A DNA stretch of 64,000 bases from an uncultured Bacteroidales bacterium (GTDB taxonomy: Bacteria > Bacteroidota > Bacteroidia > Bacteroidales > Bacteroidaceae), in the NCBI GenBank assembly GCA_902786925.1, contig CADAEK010000002.1:124001-188000 (forward strand). Direction: 5' to 3'. The translations under genes and the position numbers were made by a program. The notes under the pieces were generated by a model that had not been told where the DNA came from, did no database searches, and saw nothing but the letters and a program-made list of their open reading frames with translations. Positions 33,245 to 40,784 of the stretch are shown here, piece after piece. Position 1 is the first letter of the stretch. Every line of letters starts with the position of its first letter.

Positions 33245-36232
33245 ATGGATGTGATGAGGAATAGTTTGATAATCATCTTGCTAGTTACAGCTTTACCGCT
33301 TGGAGCGCAGCGGAAGGTGCTGAATTTTAATAGCAATTGGCAACTTGCGGAGGGTAGCATGCAACAGTCCATGGTGACTTTGCCCCGGGCGTGGAATGAG
33401 AAGTATGCATTCCGTGTGCCTATCGAGAATCTTCCTGACGATACTGTGAGATATGTGAAGACATTTGTGGCACCTAAAGAGTGGAAGGATAAGAAAATTT
33501 TTATAGAGTTTGAGGGTGCACGTCAGGCCGCGGAGGTATGGCTGAATGGGCAGCACATTGGTTTGCACGAGAATGGCGTCATGGCTTTTGGTTTTGATTT
33601 GACATCTCATATAAGGGTCGGAAAGGTGAATAGACTTGAGGTCCTCACTGATAATGACTGGAGTTATAAAGAACGTGGAGCCTCGACTGAAGGTGAGGTC
33701 GTTTCTGATGGCAATAGCCTGCCTAACAATACGCTGAAGCCAGCCACTTTTCAGTGGAACAATAAGAACTTCAATGCAAACTATGGTGGTTTGCCCAAAA
33801 ATGTGCGCATGCATGTGCTGGAGAAGCTTTACCAGACTTTGCCGCTTTATTCCTCGCTGGGCACAACGGGTGTATATGTATATGCTACCGACTATGACGT
33901 GCAGGGGCATTCAGCTACCATTCATGCGGAATCACAAGTGAGAAACGAGACGAACAAGCTGCAGACATTTGTTTATGAGGTGGAAGTGGTAGACCGCGAT
34001 GGCTCTTCATTGGTCAAGTTTGCTTCTCCTGCAGTCCGTGTCGCTAAGGGGGAAACCATGACTGTTTCGGCTCGGCAACATGTGGATGGTCTCCATTTCT
34101 GGTCATGGGGTTATGGGTATCTGTATAGTGTGAAGACGCGCTTGTTGACCGATGGGGTAGTTGCTGACGAATGTACAACTATCACGGGGTTCCGCAAGAC
34201 GGCCTTTGAACACGGGCAGACTGTCCTGAATGACCGTCCTATCATGATGCATGGATATGCCCAGCGTACCAGCAACGAATGGCCTGGGGTGGGCATGAGC
34301 GTGCCTGCATGGCTGAGCGACTATTCGAATGGGCTGATGGTGGAGTCTGGCGGTAATCTCGTTCGTTGGATGCATGTCTGTCCTTGGAAACAGGATGTTG
34401 AGTCGTGTGACCGTGTGGGGCTGATTCAGGCAATGCCTGCAGGCGATGCGGAGAAGGATGTGACAGGTCGTCACTGGGAACAGCGGGTGGAACTGATGAG
34501 GGATGCTATAATATACAATAGAAACAATCCTTCAATTCTTTTCTACGAGTGTGGCAACAAAGGTATTACCGAGTCGCACATGAGGGAGATGAAGGCTATT
34601 CGTGATGAGTTTGATCCTCATGGTGGACGTGCCATTGGTTGCCGTGAAATGCTGAGCAACAAGACAGTGGCAGAATATGGCGGTGAGATGCTCTATATCA
34701 ATAAGAGCGCCACGAAGCCTGTGTGGGCTATGGAGTATTGCAGGGATGAGGCGTTGCGCCGCTATTGGGATGATTGGTCTTATCCTTACCATAAGCATGG
34801 CGATGGCCCTTTATATCGGGGTGATGATGCTTCTGCCTACAATCAGAACAACGATCAGTTTGCTGTTGAGATGGTGCGCCGCTGGTTCGACTATTGGCGG
34901 GAACGGCCCGGTACTGGTGAACGTGTGTCGGGTGGTGGTGCCAAGATTATATTCTCAGACACGAATACGCATAATCGCGGGGAGAGCAACTACCGTACGA
35001 GTGGGGTGGTGGATGCTATGCGCCTGCCGAAAGATGCATTTTATGCGCATCAAGTAATGTGGAATGGATGGGTGACGCCAGAAGTTTCGCAAACCCATCT
35101 TGTGGGTCATTGGAATTATGCCACCGGTGTGAGGAAACCCGTTTATGTGGTGTCTGATGCTCCTTGTGTCCGTCTGTTTCTTAATGGTAACGAGGTTGGC
35201 AAGGACTCGGTAGCCTACCATTTTCTCCATGTCTTTGCTGACATTCCTTTTCAGGCAGGCGTTCTTCGTGCGGTATCGTTCAACGAGCAAGGTGAGGAAC
35301 TGTCTTCTGACATCCTTGAGACAGCTGGTGATCCTGTCGCATTGAAGATAACCAATGTGCAAGACCATCAGCTGGTGGGTGATGGCGCTGATATGGCGCT
35401 GTTGCAGGTGGAGGCAGTTGATGCGGAAGGACGTCGGAATCCTTTGGCGTATCAGCAACTCTGTTTTTCCATCGGAGGACCTATCGAGTGGATTGGTGGT
35501 ATAGGCAAAGATGCTGATGGAACCAATTGTGTCCGCTCTCTTTCTTTGCCGTTGGAGTGTGGTGTGAACCGTGTGCTGGTGCGCTCTTCGGGTGGTGAAG
35601 GTACGGCTGTGGTGAAGGTGTCGGCAGAGGGGCTTGGAGAGGCTTCCATTATTCTTCCGGTCAAAGGTGTTGTACAGCCCAGTCCCAAGGGCATCCTTAC
35701 TCGTGGCGAAACTCCAGCCACACCTTCTTATCGAGATGTGAAAAAGGCTGTTCATGTTAGAAGTATAGTGGCTGGCTGCAACCAAGAGACGGCTCATTAT
35801 TCTATCGATGATAGTGAAGACACGGAGTGGAAAAACGATGGGCGCGCAGCCACGGCATGGATTCGCTACGAACTGGAAGAGCCTGCCCGAGTGGATGAGG
35901 TGGTGCTGAAGCTGACGGGTTGGCGCAAACGTGAATATCCTCTGCAGATTTTTGCGGACTCCACTCTTGTTTGGGAAGGCAAAACTCCTGTATCTCTGGG
36001 TTATGTGCATTTGCCTCTTCAACGTGCTGCTGGAGAGTCTGTGTCCCACGGATTGGCTCGTTCTATCACTATACGCCTTCGGGGTGCGGCATCAGATAGT
36101 GACAGGTATGGCCATGTGAAAGAACTGACTGAACCGGTGGCCAACGAACTGGACCTTTTTAAGGCTAAGGACGGTGAAAAGGTGCGCAGCGAACTCCGTA
36201 TTGTAGAAGTGGAGTTTTTGCACGCTCTCTAA
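33245..36232 (+). CDS. GH2-clan glycoside hydrolase with altered acid/base residue
   Basis: 995 residues with a signal peptide (M-R-N-S-L-I ... P-L-G-A-Q); M1 and M4 are both possible starts. GH2 jelly roll (about 25-205), Ig-like domain (about 210-320), TIM barrel (about 325-620), two beta domains, and a discoidin/CBM32-like C-terminal domain (about 845-990) are visible. The usual G-N-E acid/base motif reads E435-C-G-N-K439-G, with Lys where Glu is expected. The probable nucleophile is E497 in W-A-M-E-Y-C. Its position 9 bases after the PL11 gene suggests action on rhamnogalacturonan fragments, perhaps removing galactose or a uronate. E435 or a Glu from another loop might serve as acid; loss of activity is also possible. 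Family call is good; substrate unknown. Confidence 0.82.
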   Translation: MDVMRNSLIIILLVTALPLGAQRKVLNFNSNWQLAEGSMQQSMVTLPRAWNEKYAFRVPIENLPDDTVRYVKTFVAPKEWKDKKIFIEFEGARQAAEVWLNGQHIGLHENGVMAFGFDLTSHIRVGKVNRLEVLTDNDWSYKERGASTEGEVVSDGNSLPNNTLKPATFQWNNKNFNANYGGLPKNVRMHVLEKLYQTLPLYSSLGTTGVYVYATDYDVQGHSATIHAESQVRNETNKLQTFVYEVEVVDRDGSSLVKFASPAVRVAKGETMTVSARQHVDGLHFWSWGYGYLYSVKTRLLTDGVVADECTTITGFRKTAFEHGQTVLNDRPIMMHGYAQRTSNEWPGVGMSVPAWLSDYSNGLMVESGGNLVRWMHVCPWKQDVESCDRVGLIQAMPAGDAEKDVTGRHWEQRVELMRDAIIYNRNNPSILFYECGNKGITESHMREMKAIRDEFDPHGGRAIGCREMLSNKTVAEYGGEMLYINKSATKPVWAMEYCRDEALRRYWDDWSYPYHKHGDGPLYRGDDASAYNQNNDQFAVEMVRRWFDYWRERPGTGERVSGGGAKIIFSDTNTHNRGESNYRTSGVVDAMRLPKDAFYAHQVMWNGWVTPEVSQTHLVGHWNYATGVRKPVYVVSDAPCVRLFLNGNEVGKDSVAYHFLHVFADIPFQAGVLRAVSFNEQGEELSSDILETAGDPVALKITNVQDHQLVGDGADMALLQVEAVDAEGRRNPLAYQQLCFSIGGPIEWIGGIGKDADGTNCVRSLSLPLECGVNRVLVRSSGGEGTAVVKVSAEGLGEASIILPVKGVVQPSPKGILTRGETPATPSYRDVKKAVHVRSIVAGCNQETAHYSIDDSEDTEWKNDGRAATAWIRYELEEPARVDEVVLKLTGWRKREYPLQIFADSTLVWEGKTPVSLGYVHLPLQRAAGESVSHGLARSITIRLRGAASDSDRYGHVKELTEPVANELDLFKAKDGEKVRSELRIVEVEFLHAL

Positions 36233-36307
36233 GCATGATGACTTCGGAATATGTACGATGGCGCTTTATGGCGTGGACATGAGCGGCTCGTCTTATTTAT
36301 GAAAACA

Positions 36308-36340
36308 AAGAAGGCTGACATCATCAATGTCAGCCTTCTT
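36308..36340. terminator. Bidirectional terminator between GH2 and rplI
   Basis: The arms aagaaggctgaca (36308-36320) and tgtcagccttctt (36328-36340) pair perfectly over 13 bp with a 7-base loop. It lies between converging stops at 36232 and 36364, closest to rplI. Confidence 0.8.
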
Positions 36341-36363
36341 GCAGTTTTGTATATAGCAAGTGA

Positions 36364-36906
36364 TTATTCAGCGTCTGCTGCAGGTGCCTCTTCTGCTGCG
36401 GGAGCTTCCTCAACAGCTGGAGCTGCCTTTGGAGCCTCTTCCTTCTTTGCAGGAGCTGCGGTGCCATCTTCGTTCACTACTTCGAATGGGATGGCTACAG
36501 TTACTTCGCGGTGGAACTGAGCCACTGCCTCGTAGTTGCCAAGAGCTTTCACACCCTTGATGTTGATGAGCTTGCTGTCGATTTCAAGACCCTTTTCTGC
36601 CAATGCTGCTGCAATTTCCTTAGGACCGATAGAACCGTAGATGTTCTTGCCTTCAGAAACCTTTGCCTTGATGGTGAGAGATACACCTTCAAACTTCTTA
36701 GCTGCAGCCTCTGCGTCAGCCTTGATCTTTGCAATCTTGTGAGCGCGCTGCTTCAATTCCTCGTTGAGCTGCTTGATAGCCTTTTCAGTGGCGAGCACTG
36801 CAAGACCCTGAGGAAGAAGATAGTTGCGGCCATAACCGTCCTTTACTGTGAGGACTTCGTCCTTGTAGCCTAAGCCATGAACGTCTTTCTTAAGAATGAT
36901 TTTCAT
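36364..36906 (-). CDS. rplI: 50S ribosomal protein L9 with acidic Ala/Pro/Glu tail
   Basis: 180 residues. The N-terminal domain has the L9 signature G-x-G-x(2)-[D]-x(3)-V-K-D-G-Y-G-R-N-Y-L-L-P (residues about 11-33), followed by the long connecting helix (about 40-75) and C-terminal rRNA-binding domain (about 80-148). The final 32 or so residues are a low-complexity Ala/Glu/Pro extension beyond the roughly 148 residues of E. coli L9. L9 binds 23S rRNA near the L1 stalk. It is the last gene of the rpsF-rpsR-rplI operon, the standard order in Bacteroidetes, and ends at a strong hairpin. Confidence 0.97.
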   Translation of the reverse strand: MKIILKKDVHGLGYKDEVLTVKDGYGRNYLLPQGLAVLATEKAIKQLNEELKQRAHKIAKIKADAEAAAKKFEGVSLTIKAKVSEGKNIYGSIGPKEIAAALAEKGLEIDSKLINIKGVKALGNYEAVAQFHREVTVAIPFEVVNEDGTAAPAKKEEAPKAAPAVEEAPAAEEAPAADAE

Positions 36907-36927
36907 ACTGTCTTACCTCCTATTTTA

Positions 36928-37194
36928 TTATTTCAACAAGTCTGCTACGTAAGGAAGAAGTGCAAGGTGACGAGCACGCTTCACTGCCTGTGCCACACGG
37001 CGCTGGTACTTCAAAGAAGTGCCTGTGATGCGGCGAGGGAGAATCTTGCCCTGCTCGTTGAGGAACTTCTTGAGGAATTCAGGATCCTTGTAGTCGATGT
37101 ACTTGATACCGCTCTTCTTGAAACGGCAATACTTCTTTTTCTTAACGTCAACTGTTGCAGGAGTTAAGTATCTGATTTCTGATGGTGCTGCCAT
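36928..37194 (-). CDS. rpsR: 30S ribosomal protein S18
   Basis: 88 residues. Contains the S18 core: Y-I-D-Y-K-D (about 33-38), [18 protein letters not shown] (about 42-58) and [18 protein letters not shown] (about 64-82). S18 forms a heterodimer with S6 on the platform of the small subunit, and its gene follows rpsF by only 2 bases here. 21 bases separate it from rplI. Confidence 0.98.
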   Translation of the reverse strand: MAAPSEIRYLTPATVDVKKKKYCRFKKSGIKYIDYKDPEFLKKFLNEQGKILPRRITGTSLKYQRRVAQAVKRARHLALLPYVADLLK

Positions 37195-37196
37195 GA

Positions 37197-37529
37197 TTAA
37201 GCCTCCTTCTTGTTACGACGCTTCTCAGCATAAGCTGCTGCGTACTTCTCGTTCTTAACTGTGAGATAGCGGAGCACACGCTCGTCGCGGCGCATCTGCA
37301 ACTCTAATTTAGCAATCACTGTAGGCTCAGCCTTGAACTCAATCATCTGGTAGAAACCAGAGACTTTCTTCTGAATGGGATAAGCAAGTGTCTTCAGACC
37401 CCAGTTCTCGGTGTTGATGATTTCAGCACCCTTCTCTTTGAGGTAGTTGACAAACTTATCAGCCGCTTCCTTCATCTGAACATCAGACAAAACGGGAGTT
37501 AAAATGAAAACGGTTTCGTATTGATTCAT
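37197..37529 (-). CDS. rpsF: 30S ribosomal protein S6
   Basis: 110 residues from the ATG at 37529, giving [14 protein letters not shown], the normal S6 N-terminus. A longer in-frame start at 37586 would lie within the promoter (37555-37586) and is rejected. The ferredoxin-like fold of S6 binds S18 and 16S rRNA. It is the first gene of the rpsF-rpsR-rplI operon, with a leader of about 20 bases. Confidence 0.97.
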   Translation of the reverse strand: MNQYETVFILTPVLSDVQMKEAADKFVNYLKEKGAEIINTENWGLKTLAYPIQKKVSGFYQMIEFKAEPTVIAKLELQMRRDERVLRYLTVKNEKYAAAYAEKRRNKKEA

Positions 37530-37554
37530 AAGATCAGGTTTCCCAAAAAGCGGT

Positions 37555-37586
37555 GCAAAGGTACAAACAAATGACGACATGAGCAA
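37555..37586 (-). promoter_or_regulatory. Promoter of rpsF-rpsR-rplI operon
   Basis: On the minus strand TTG (37586-37584), a 20-base spacer, then TACCTTTGC (37563-37555). This is an ideal Bacteroidetes promoter and fixes the rpsF start at 37529. Confidence 0.88.
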
Positions 37587-37981
37587 ACAAATACGGCTTT
37601 TTTCGTCGGAAAGGTGAAACTATTGTGCGTTTTTAGTGTCGCCACATGCCCAAAATGCTCTTGAGGTGAGGGCCTGTTTCTGTGGTTGAAGAGTGTGCTA
37701 CGGTCTCCGCCCTGCACATGGTTAATCGCGCACCCTGTGCTATTGATGTCGCGCAGGGTGCGTGAAATATGTCGTGCACGGTGCGCGTTTATAGTGTTTC
37801 AAGCGCTCGGTTTTGGTGCGTGTATTTTAGGGATGGATGCAATGTGCTGGCGCACGTTTTTGAACTCAAACAGAGGATTTTGGGAACAAAACACTAAATT
37901 CTTGCTGAAAAGTTTCGCTGTTTGAAGAAAAACCCGTTATTTTGTGGCTGATTTGTGAAATAACTAATAAATACATATAAC
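37587..37981. other. 395-base intergenic region with repeat cluster C
   Basis: No gene was found. It separates the divergent rpsF operon and a small membrane protein gene. It contains the 23-base-period repeat cluster at 37705-37796. The rest is AT-rich near 37860-37981, where the promoter of the small gene must lie, but no clear box was seen. Confidence 0.5.
37705..37796. repeat. Palindromic repeat cluster C (23-base period)
   Basis: G/C-rich cores gcgcaccctgtgc (37728-37740), gcgcagggtgcgtg (37751-37764) and gtgcacggtgcgcg (37774-37787) start exactly 23 bases apart and are separated by AT-rich words ending in atgtc or aatc. A fourth, weaker unit starts at 37705. Cores 1 and 2 are complementary (cgcaccctg with cagggtgcg), giving a 9-bp hairpin. 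Confidence 0.7.
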
Positions 37982-38164
37982 ATGAAGAAATACATTGGCG
38001 TTATGCTTGTCGCCCTTGGCGCATTGCTTCTTATCTTGAGTGCCTTCGTTCCATTTATGAACGATTTGGCCGACCAGAATTGGTACACATGGGGCAGCTT
38101 GATTGTTCTCATCATCGGAGGACTTATTACCCATATCATTGTGAATAAGAAGGTAGAAGCTTAA
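37982..38164 (+). CDS. Small two-helix membrane protein
   Basis: 60 residues. Two hydrophobic segments (about residues 5-25 and 38-54) flank a short polar turn (N-D-L-A-D-Q-N-W), and the end is basic-acidic (N-K-K-V-E-A). No family is recognised. It is kept as real because it is preceded by an AT-rich region, uses ordinary codons, has a plausible two-helix inner-membrane layout and is closed by an exceptionally strong terminator at 38178-38222. It is transcribed alone, between the S6 operon and rprY. Confidence 0.7.
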   Translation: MKKYIGVMLVALGALLLILSAFVPFMNDLADQNWYTWGSLIVLIIGGLITHIIVNKKVEA

Positions 38165-38177
38165 GGTTTGCCTTAAG

Positions 38178-38222
38178 AAACAAGCGGGGGAGGTACATTT
38201 GCTGTACCTCCCCCGCTTGTTT
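38178..38222. terminator. Bidirectional terminator, 20-bp stem
   Basis: A perfect 20-bp stem pairs 38178-38197 (core gcgggggaggtaca) with 38203-38222 around a 5-base loop. It lies between converging stops at 38164 and 38237 and should end both transcripts. Confidence 0.9.
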
Positions 38223-38236
38223 GTATTGGGTGGTGA

Positions 38237-38965
38237 TTATTCGGCCGGTTTTTCATTCTCGTCGGTAATGACGAGCTTATAGCCTTTGCCGTGCACATTG
38301 ATGATTTCCACATTGGGGTCATCCTTGAGATGCTTTCTCAGTTTGGTGATGTATACATCCATGGAGCGTGCGTTGAAGTAGTTGTCATCAATCCAGATGG
38401 TCTTCAAGGCATAGTCGCGCTGCAGCAGTTCATTCTGTCGGTTGCTGAGGAGGGTGAGCAGTTCTGCTTCTTTGGTTGTGAGCTTTTCCTGCTTCCCGTC
38501 AATGCTCAGTAATTGCTTTTGAGTGTCAAACGTGAACTTGCCAATCTGGCGAACAGTCAAGTCCTTGTTCTTCTTACCGCGCACGCGTCGGAGAATAGCT
38601 TCGATACGGAACACCACTTCTTCCATTGAGAAAGGCTTGGTGATGTAGTCATCTGCTCCCAGTTCGAAACCTGCGCGCACATCGTCCTTCAGGTTCTTGG
38701 CGGTGAGGAACATGAATGGCATCTCGTAGTTTAATTCACGAATCTTGCTGGCCAGGGTGAAGCCGTCCATGCGTGGCATCATGACATCTAAGATGCAGAG
38801 GCTGAAGTTGCCTTGCAGGAAGGTGTCAAAGCCCTCTTCGCCATCTTGGCAAAGCGTTGTGTTGTACCCTTTTGCTTCCAAATATTCGCGTAAGAGCATG
38901 CCGAGGCTTTCGTCGTCTTCGCAAAGCAGGATGTTCACTTCTTCAAATCTGTCGTCTGTAATCAT
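38237..38965 (-). CDS. rprY: OmpR-family response regulator RprY
   Basis: 242 residues. Receiver domain about 10-125, with acidic pocket E-D-D (about 16-18), phosphoacceptor D60 in L-D-V-M-M-P, T/S in F-L-T-A-K and the conserved K near 110. The winged-helix DNA-binding domain covers about 140-235 (W-I-D-D-N-Y-F-N-A-R-S-M-D-V-Y-I-T-K-L-R-K-H-L shape). The sequence closely resembles RprY of Bacteroides fragilis, a regulator tied to stress and central metabolism. It follows the cognate kinase gene on the same strand with an 84-base gap. Confidence 0.93.
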   Translation of the reverse strand: MITDDRFEEVNILLCEDDESLGMLLREYLEAKGYNTTLCQDGEEGFDTFLQGNFSLCILDVMMPRMDGFTLASKIRELNYEMPFMFLTAKNLKDDVRAGFELGADDYITKPFSMEEVVFRIEAILRRVRGKKNKDLTVRQIGKFTFDTQKQLLSIDGKQEKLTTKEAELLTLLSNRQNELLQRDYALKTIWIDDNYFNARSMDVYITKLRKHLKDDPNVEIINVHGKGYKLVITDENEKPAE

Positions 38966-39049
38966 AGTTGTATTGTTTTTAAATGTTTGTGATGCTATTA
39001 TGTAGTCTTGTTCTCAGGCAGAGTTGATTTCGTCTGGTGCAAGAGGCTG

Positions 39050-40579
39050 TTACTCATTCATCTTGAGTTTGATGATGAAACGAGTTCCTATGCCGGGTTC
39101 GCTTTCTGCTACGATGCTGCCTTTGTGGTCTTTTACAATCTTGTGCACATACGCGAGGCCAAGTCCAAATCCCTTCACGTCGTGCAAGTTGCCGGTGTGC
39201 ACACGGTAGAACTTCTCGAAGATGCGTTTCAGGTCTTCTTTTTTGATACCGATGCCATTGTCTTTGATGGCGATGCAGAGTAGGCCGGGTTCATTCCATG
39301 TGTCCACGTTCAGTTCGAGGTCCGTGTCCTTCCGACGATACTTTACGGCATTGTCCATCAGGTTGAAGATGACGTTGGTGAAATGCATATCGTCCACACA
39401 GATGATGGGGTCGGTGGCATTCAGGTTGGTGATGATTTTACCTCCGTTCTTCTCTACCTTCAGCGCGAAAGTGTGGGTTACGCCTGCGATGAGTTCATTG
39501 ATGTCCACTTCTTTCATGTGCAAGTTGGCTCGTTGATGCTCATACATAGAGAGTTGCAGAACCTTTTCCACCTGGAAGCGGAGCCTTTTGGTCTCATCAA
39601 TGATCGTTGTCGTGAGGCGTTCCAGCAGGGCAGGCGTCTTCTTTACCGAGTCGTCGCCCAGCATTTGTGCTGCCAAGGAAATGGATGATATGGGCGTCTT
39701 GAATTCATGCGTCATGTTGTTGATGAAATCGTTCTTCAGCTCTGTCAGCTTCTTCTGCCTAAACACAAGCACAAGGGTGACAATGAAGGTGATGAGCAGG
39801 ATGAGCGTGAAGATGAGCGAAGGCATCATGAACCAAAGTGAGCGCCAAATGTACTTGCTCAGATCCGGAAAGTGTACTTTCAGTATTCCGCTACGCTGTA
39901 CGGGGTCGTTCTTGAAAAGAGTTTCCGTGAAAGAGGCTTCGCTACCCGTTTTGTCATAATCGGCACATTGATACACCACTCTTCCATTGTTGGTGGTCAC
40001 GCTGAAATGGTAGGGGATGTCTATGCCGTTGCTGCTTAATTGCGTCTTTAAGATTTGGTCTAACTCAATAAAATCGATGCGCTCGGACAAAGGGCGGTCA
40101 CTCGCAGTATAAAGTATGCTGTAGATAACTTCTTCAACAAGGTTCTTCTCGGTGGCATAACGCATCGCCATGATTTCTTGCAAAGAACGTTGGCGCTCGT
40201 TGTTGCTTGCTGTTTTTTTTGTGAAGTATTTGTCTGAGAGGTTCGTGCTCGCAGTTGTTTCGCGTGACGTGAACACGCTCCCGTCTTTGGCTGTCACTTG
40301 GTGAGTCCGCTGAATGACAGAGGAATCTGTGCTTACAAAGACTGAGTCAGTCGCAGTAGCGATGCCTGTCATGGCATCCGTTCCTTGTTCCAAATACCGC
40401 TTTGCCTCAGACAACTCCATCTGGTGCGCGGTCTCATACAAACTGCGGCTTACTGATTCCTCAAAATGCTCATGCCGCAGTGAGGTAATCTCTTCGATAT
40501 ACCGCATCTGCATCACCAAAAGGCTGGCGAAAGAGACTCCCATGACAACGGCGAGTGTGAGGATCGTAGATTTCTTCAT
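39050..40579 (-). CDS. rprX: Sensor histidine kinase RprX
   Basis: 509 residues from the ATG at 40579 (M-K-K-S-T-I-L-T-L), the start that opens directly with the first membrane helix; an ORF start 27 bases upstream is less likely. Periplasmic sensor about 30-235, second helix about 240-265, HisKA with H291 in M-T-H-E-F-K-T-P-I, N box D-N-A-V-K-Y and G boxes I-K-D-N-G-I-G-I and G-F-G-L-G-L-A-Y. Partner of RprY immediately downstream. A -7-like TACTTTTG at 40604-40611 probably drives the pair. Confidence 0.92.
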   Translation of the reverse strand: MKKSTILTLAVVMGVSFASLLVMQMRYIEEITSLRHEHFEESVSRSLYETAHQMELSEAKRYLEQGTDAMTGIATATDSVFVSTDSSVIQRTHQVTAKDGSVFTSRETTASTNLSDKYFTKKTASNNERQRSLQEIMAMRYATEKNLVEEVIYSILYTASDRPLSERIDFIELDQILKTQLSSNGIDIPYHFSVTTNNGRVVYQCADYDKTGSEASFTETLFKNDPVQRSGILKVHFPDLSKYIWRSLWFMMPSLIFTLILLITFIVTLVLVFRQKKLTELKNDFINNMTHEFKTPISSISLAAQMLGDDSVKKTPALLERLTTTIIDETKRLRFQVEKVLQLSMYEHQRANLHMKEVDINELIAGVTHTFALKVEKNGGKIITNLNATDPIICVDDMHFTNVIFNLMDNAVKYRRKDTDLELNVDTWNEPGLLCIAIKDNGIGIKKEDLKRIFEKFYRVHTGNLHDVKGFGLGLAYVHKIVKDHKGSIVAESEPGIGTRFIIKLKMNE

Positions 40580-40603
40580 CTTCTTGTTTTCTGTTATATG
40601 ATA

Positions 40604-40611
40604 CAAAAGTA
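40604..40611 (-). promoter_or_regulatory. -7 element of rprX-rprY promoter
   Basis: TACTTTTG on the minus strand, 25 bases before the rprX ATG. There is no TTG at the expected -33 spacing, so the call is moderate. Confidence 0.5.
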
Positions 40612-40723
40612 GACCGAATCTTAAATATAGAACGAATGTTTAACGATAAAGTTGTTAAAACTCTAAAATTGTTTGCGTTTGTTAACTTATATTTTGTTTA
40701 TGATTGATGAAATCGTAATTATT

Positions 40724-40757
40724 AAAAAGCGGATTGCCAATGAGCAATCCGCTTTTT
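40724..40757 (-). terminator. Terminator after EF-G2 gene
   Basis: A perfect 14-bp stem (aaaaagcggattgc at 40724-40737 with 40744-40757) and a 6-base loop, ending in Ts on the minus strand, 28 bases past the stop at 40785. Confidence 0.88.
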
Positions 40758-40784
40758 TGATGAATTGTATTCTACAGAGTGAAA

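Noticed and set aside
37530..37586. Extended N-terminus of S6
   Set aside because: The promoter overlaps it and the inner ATG gives the conserved S6 start.
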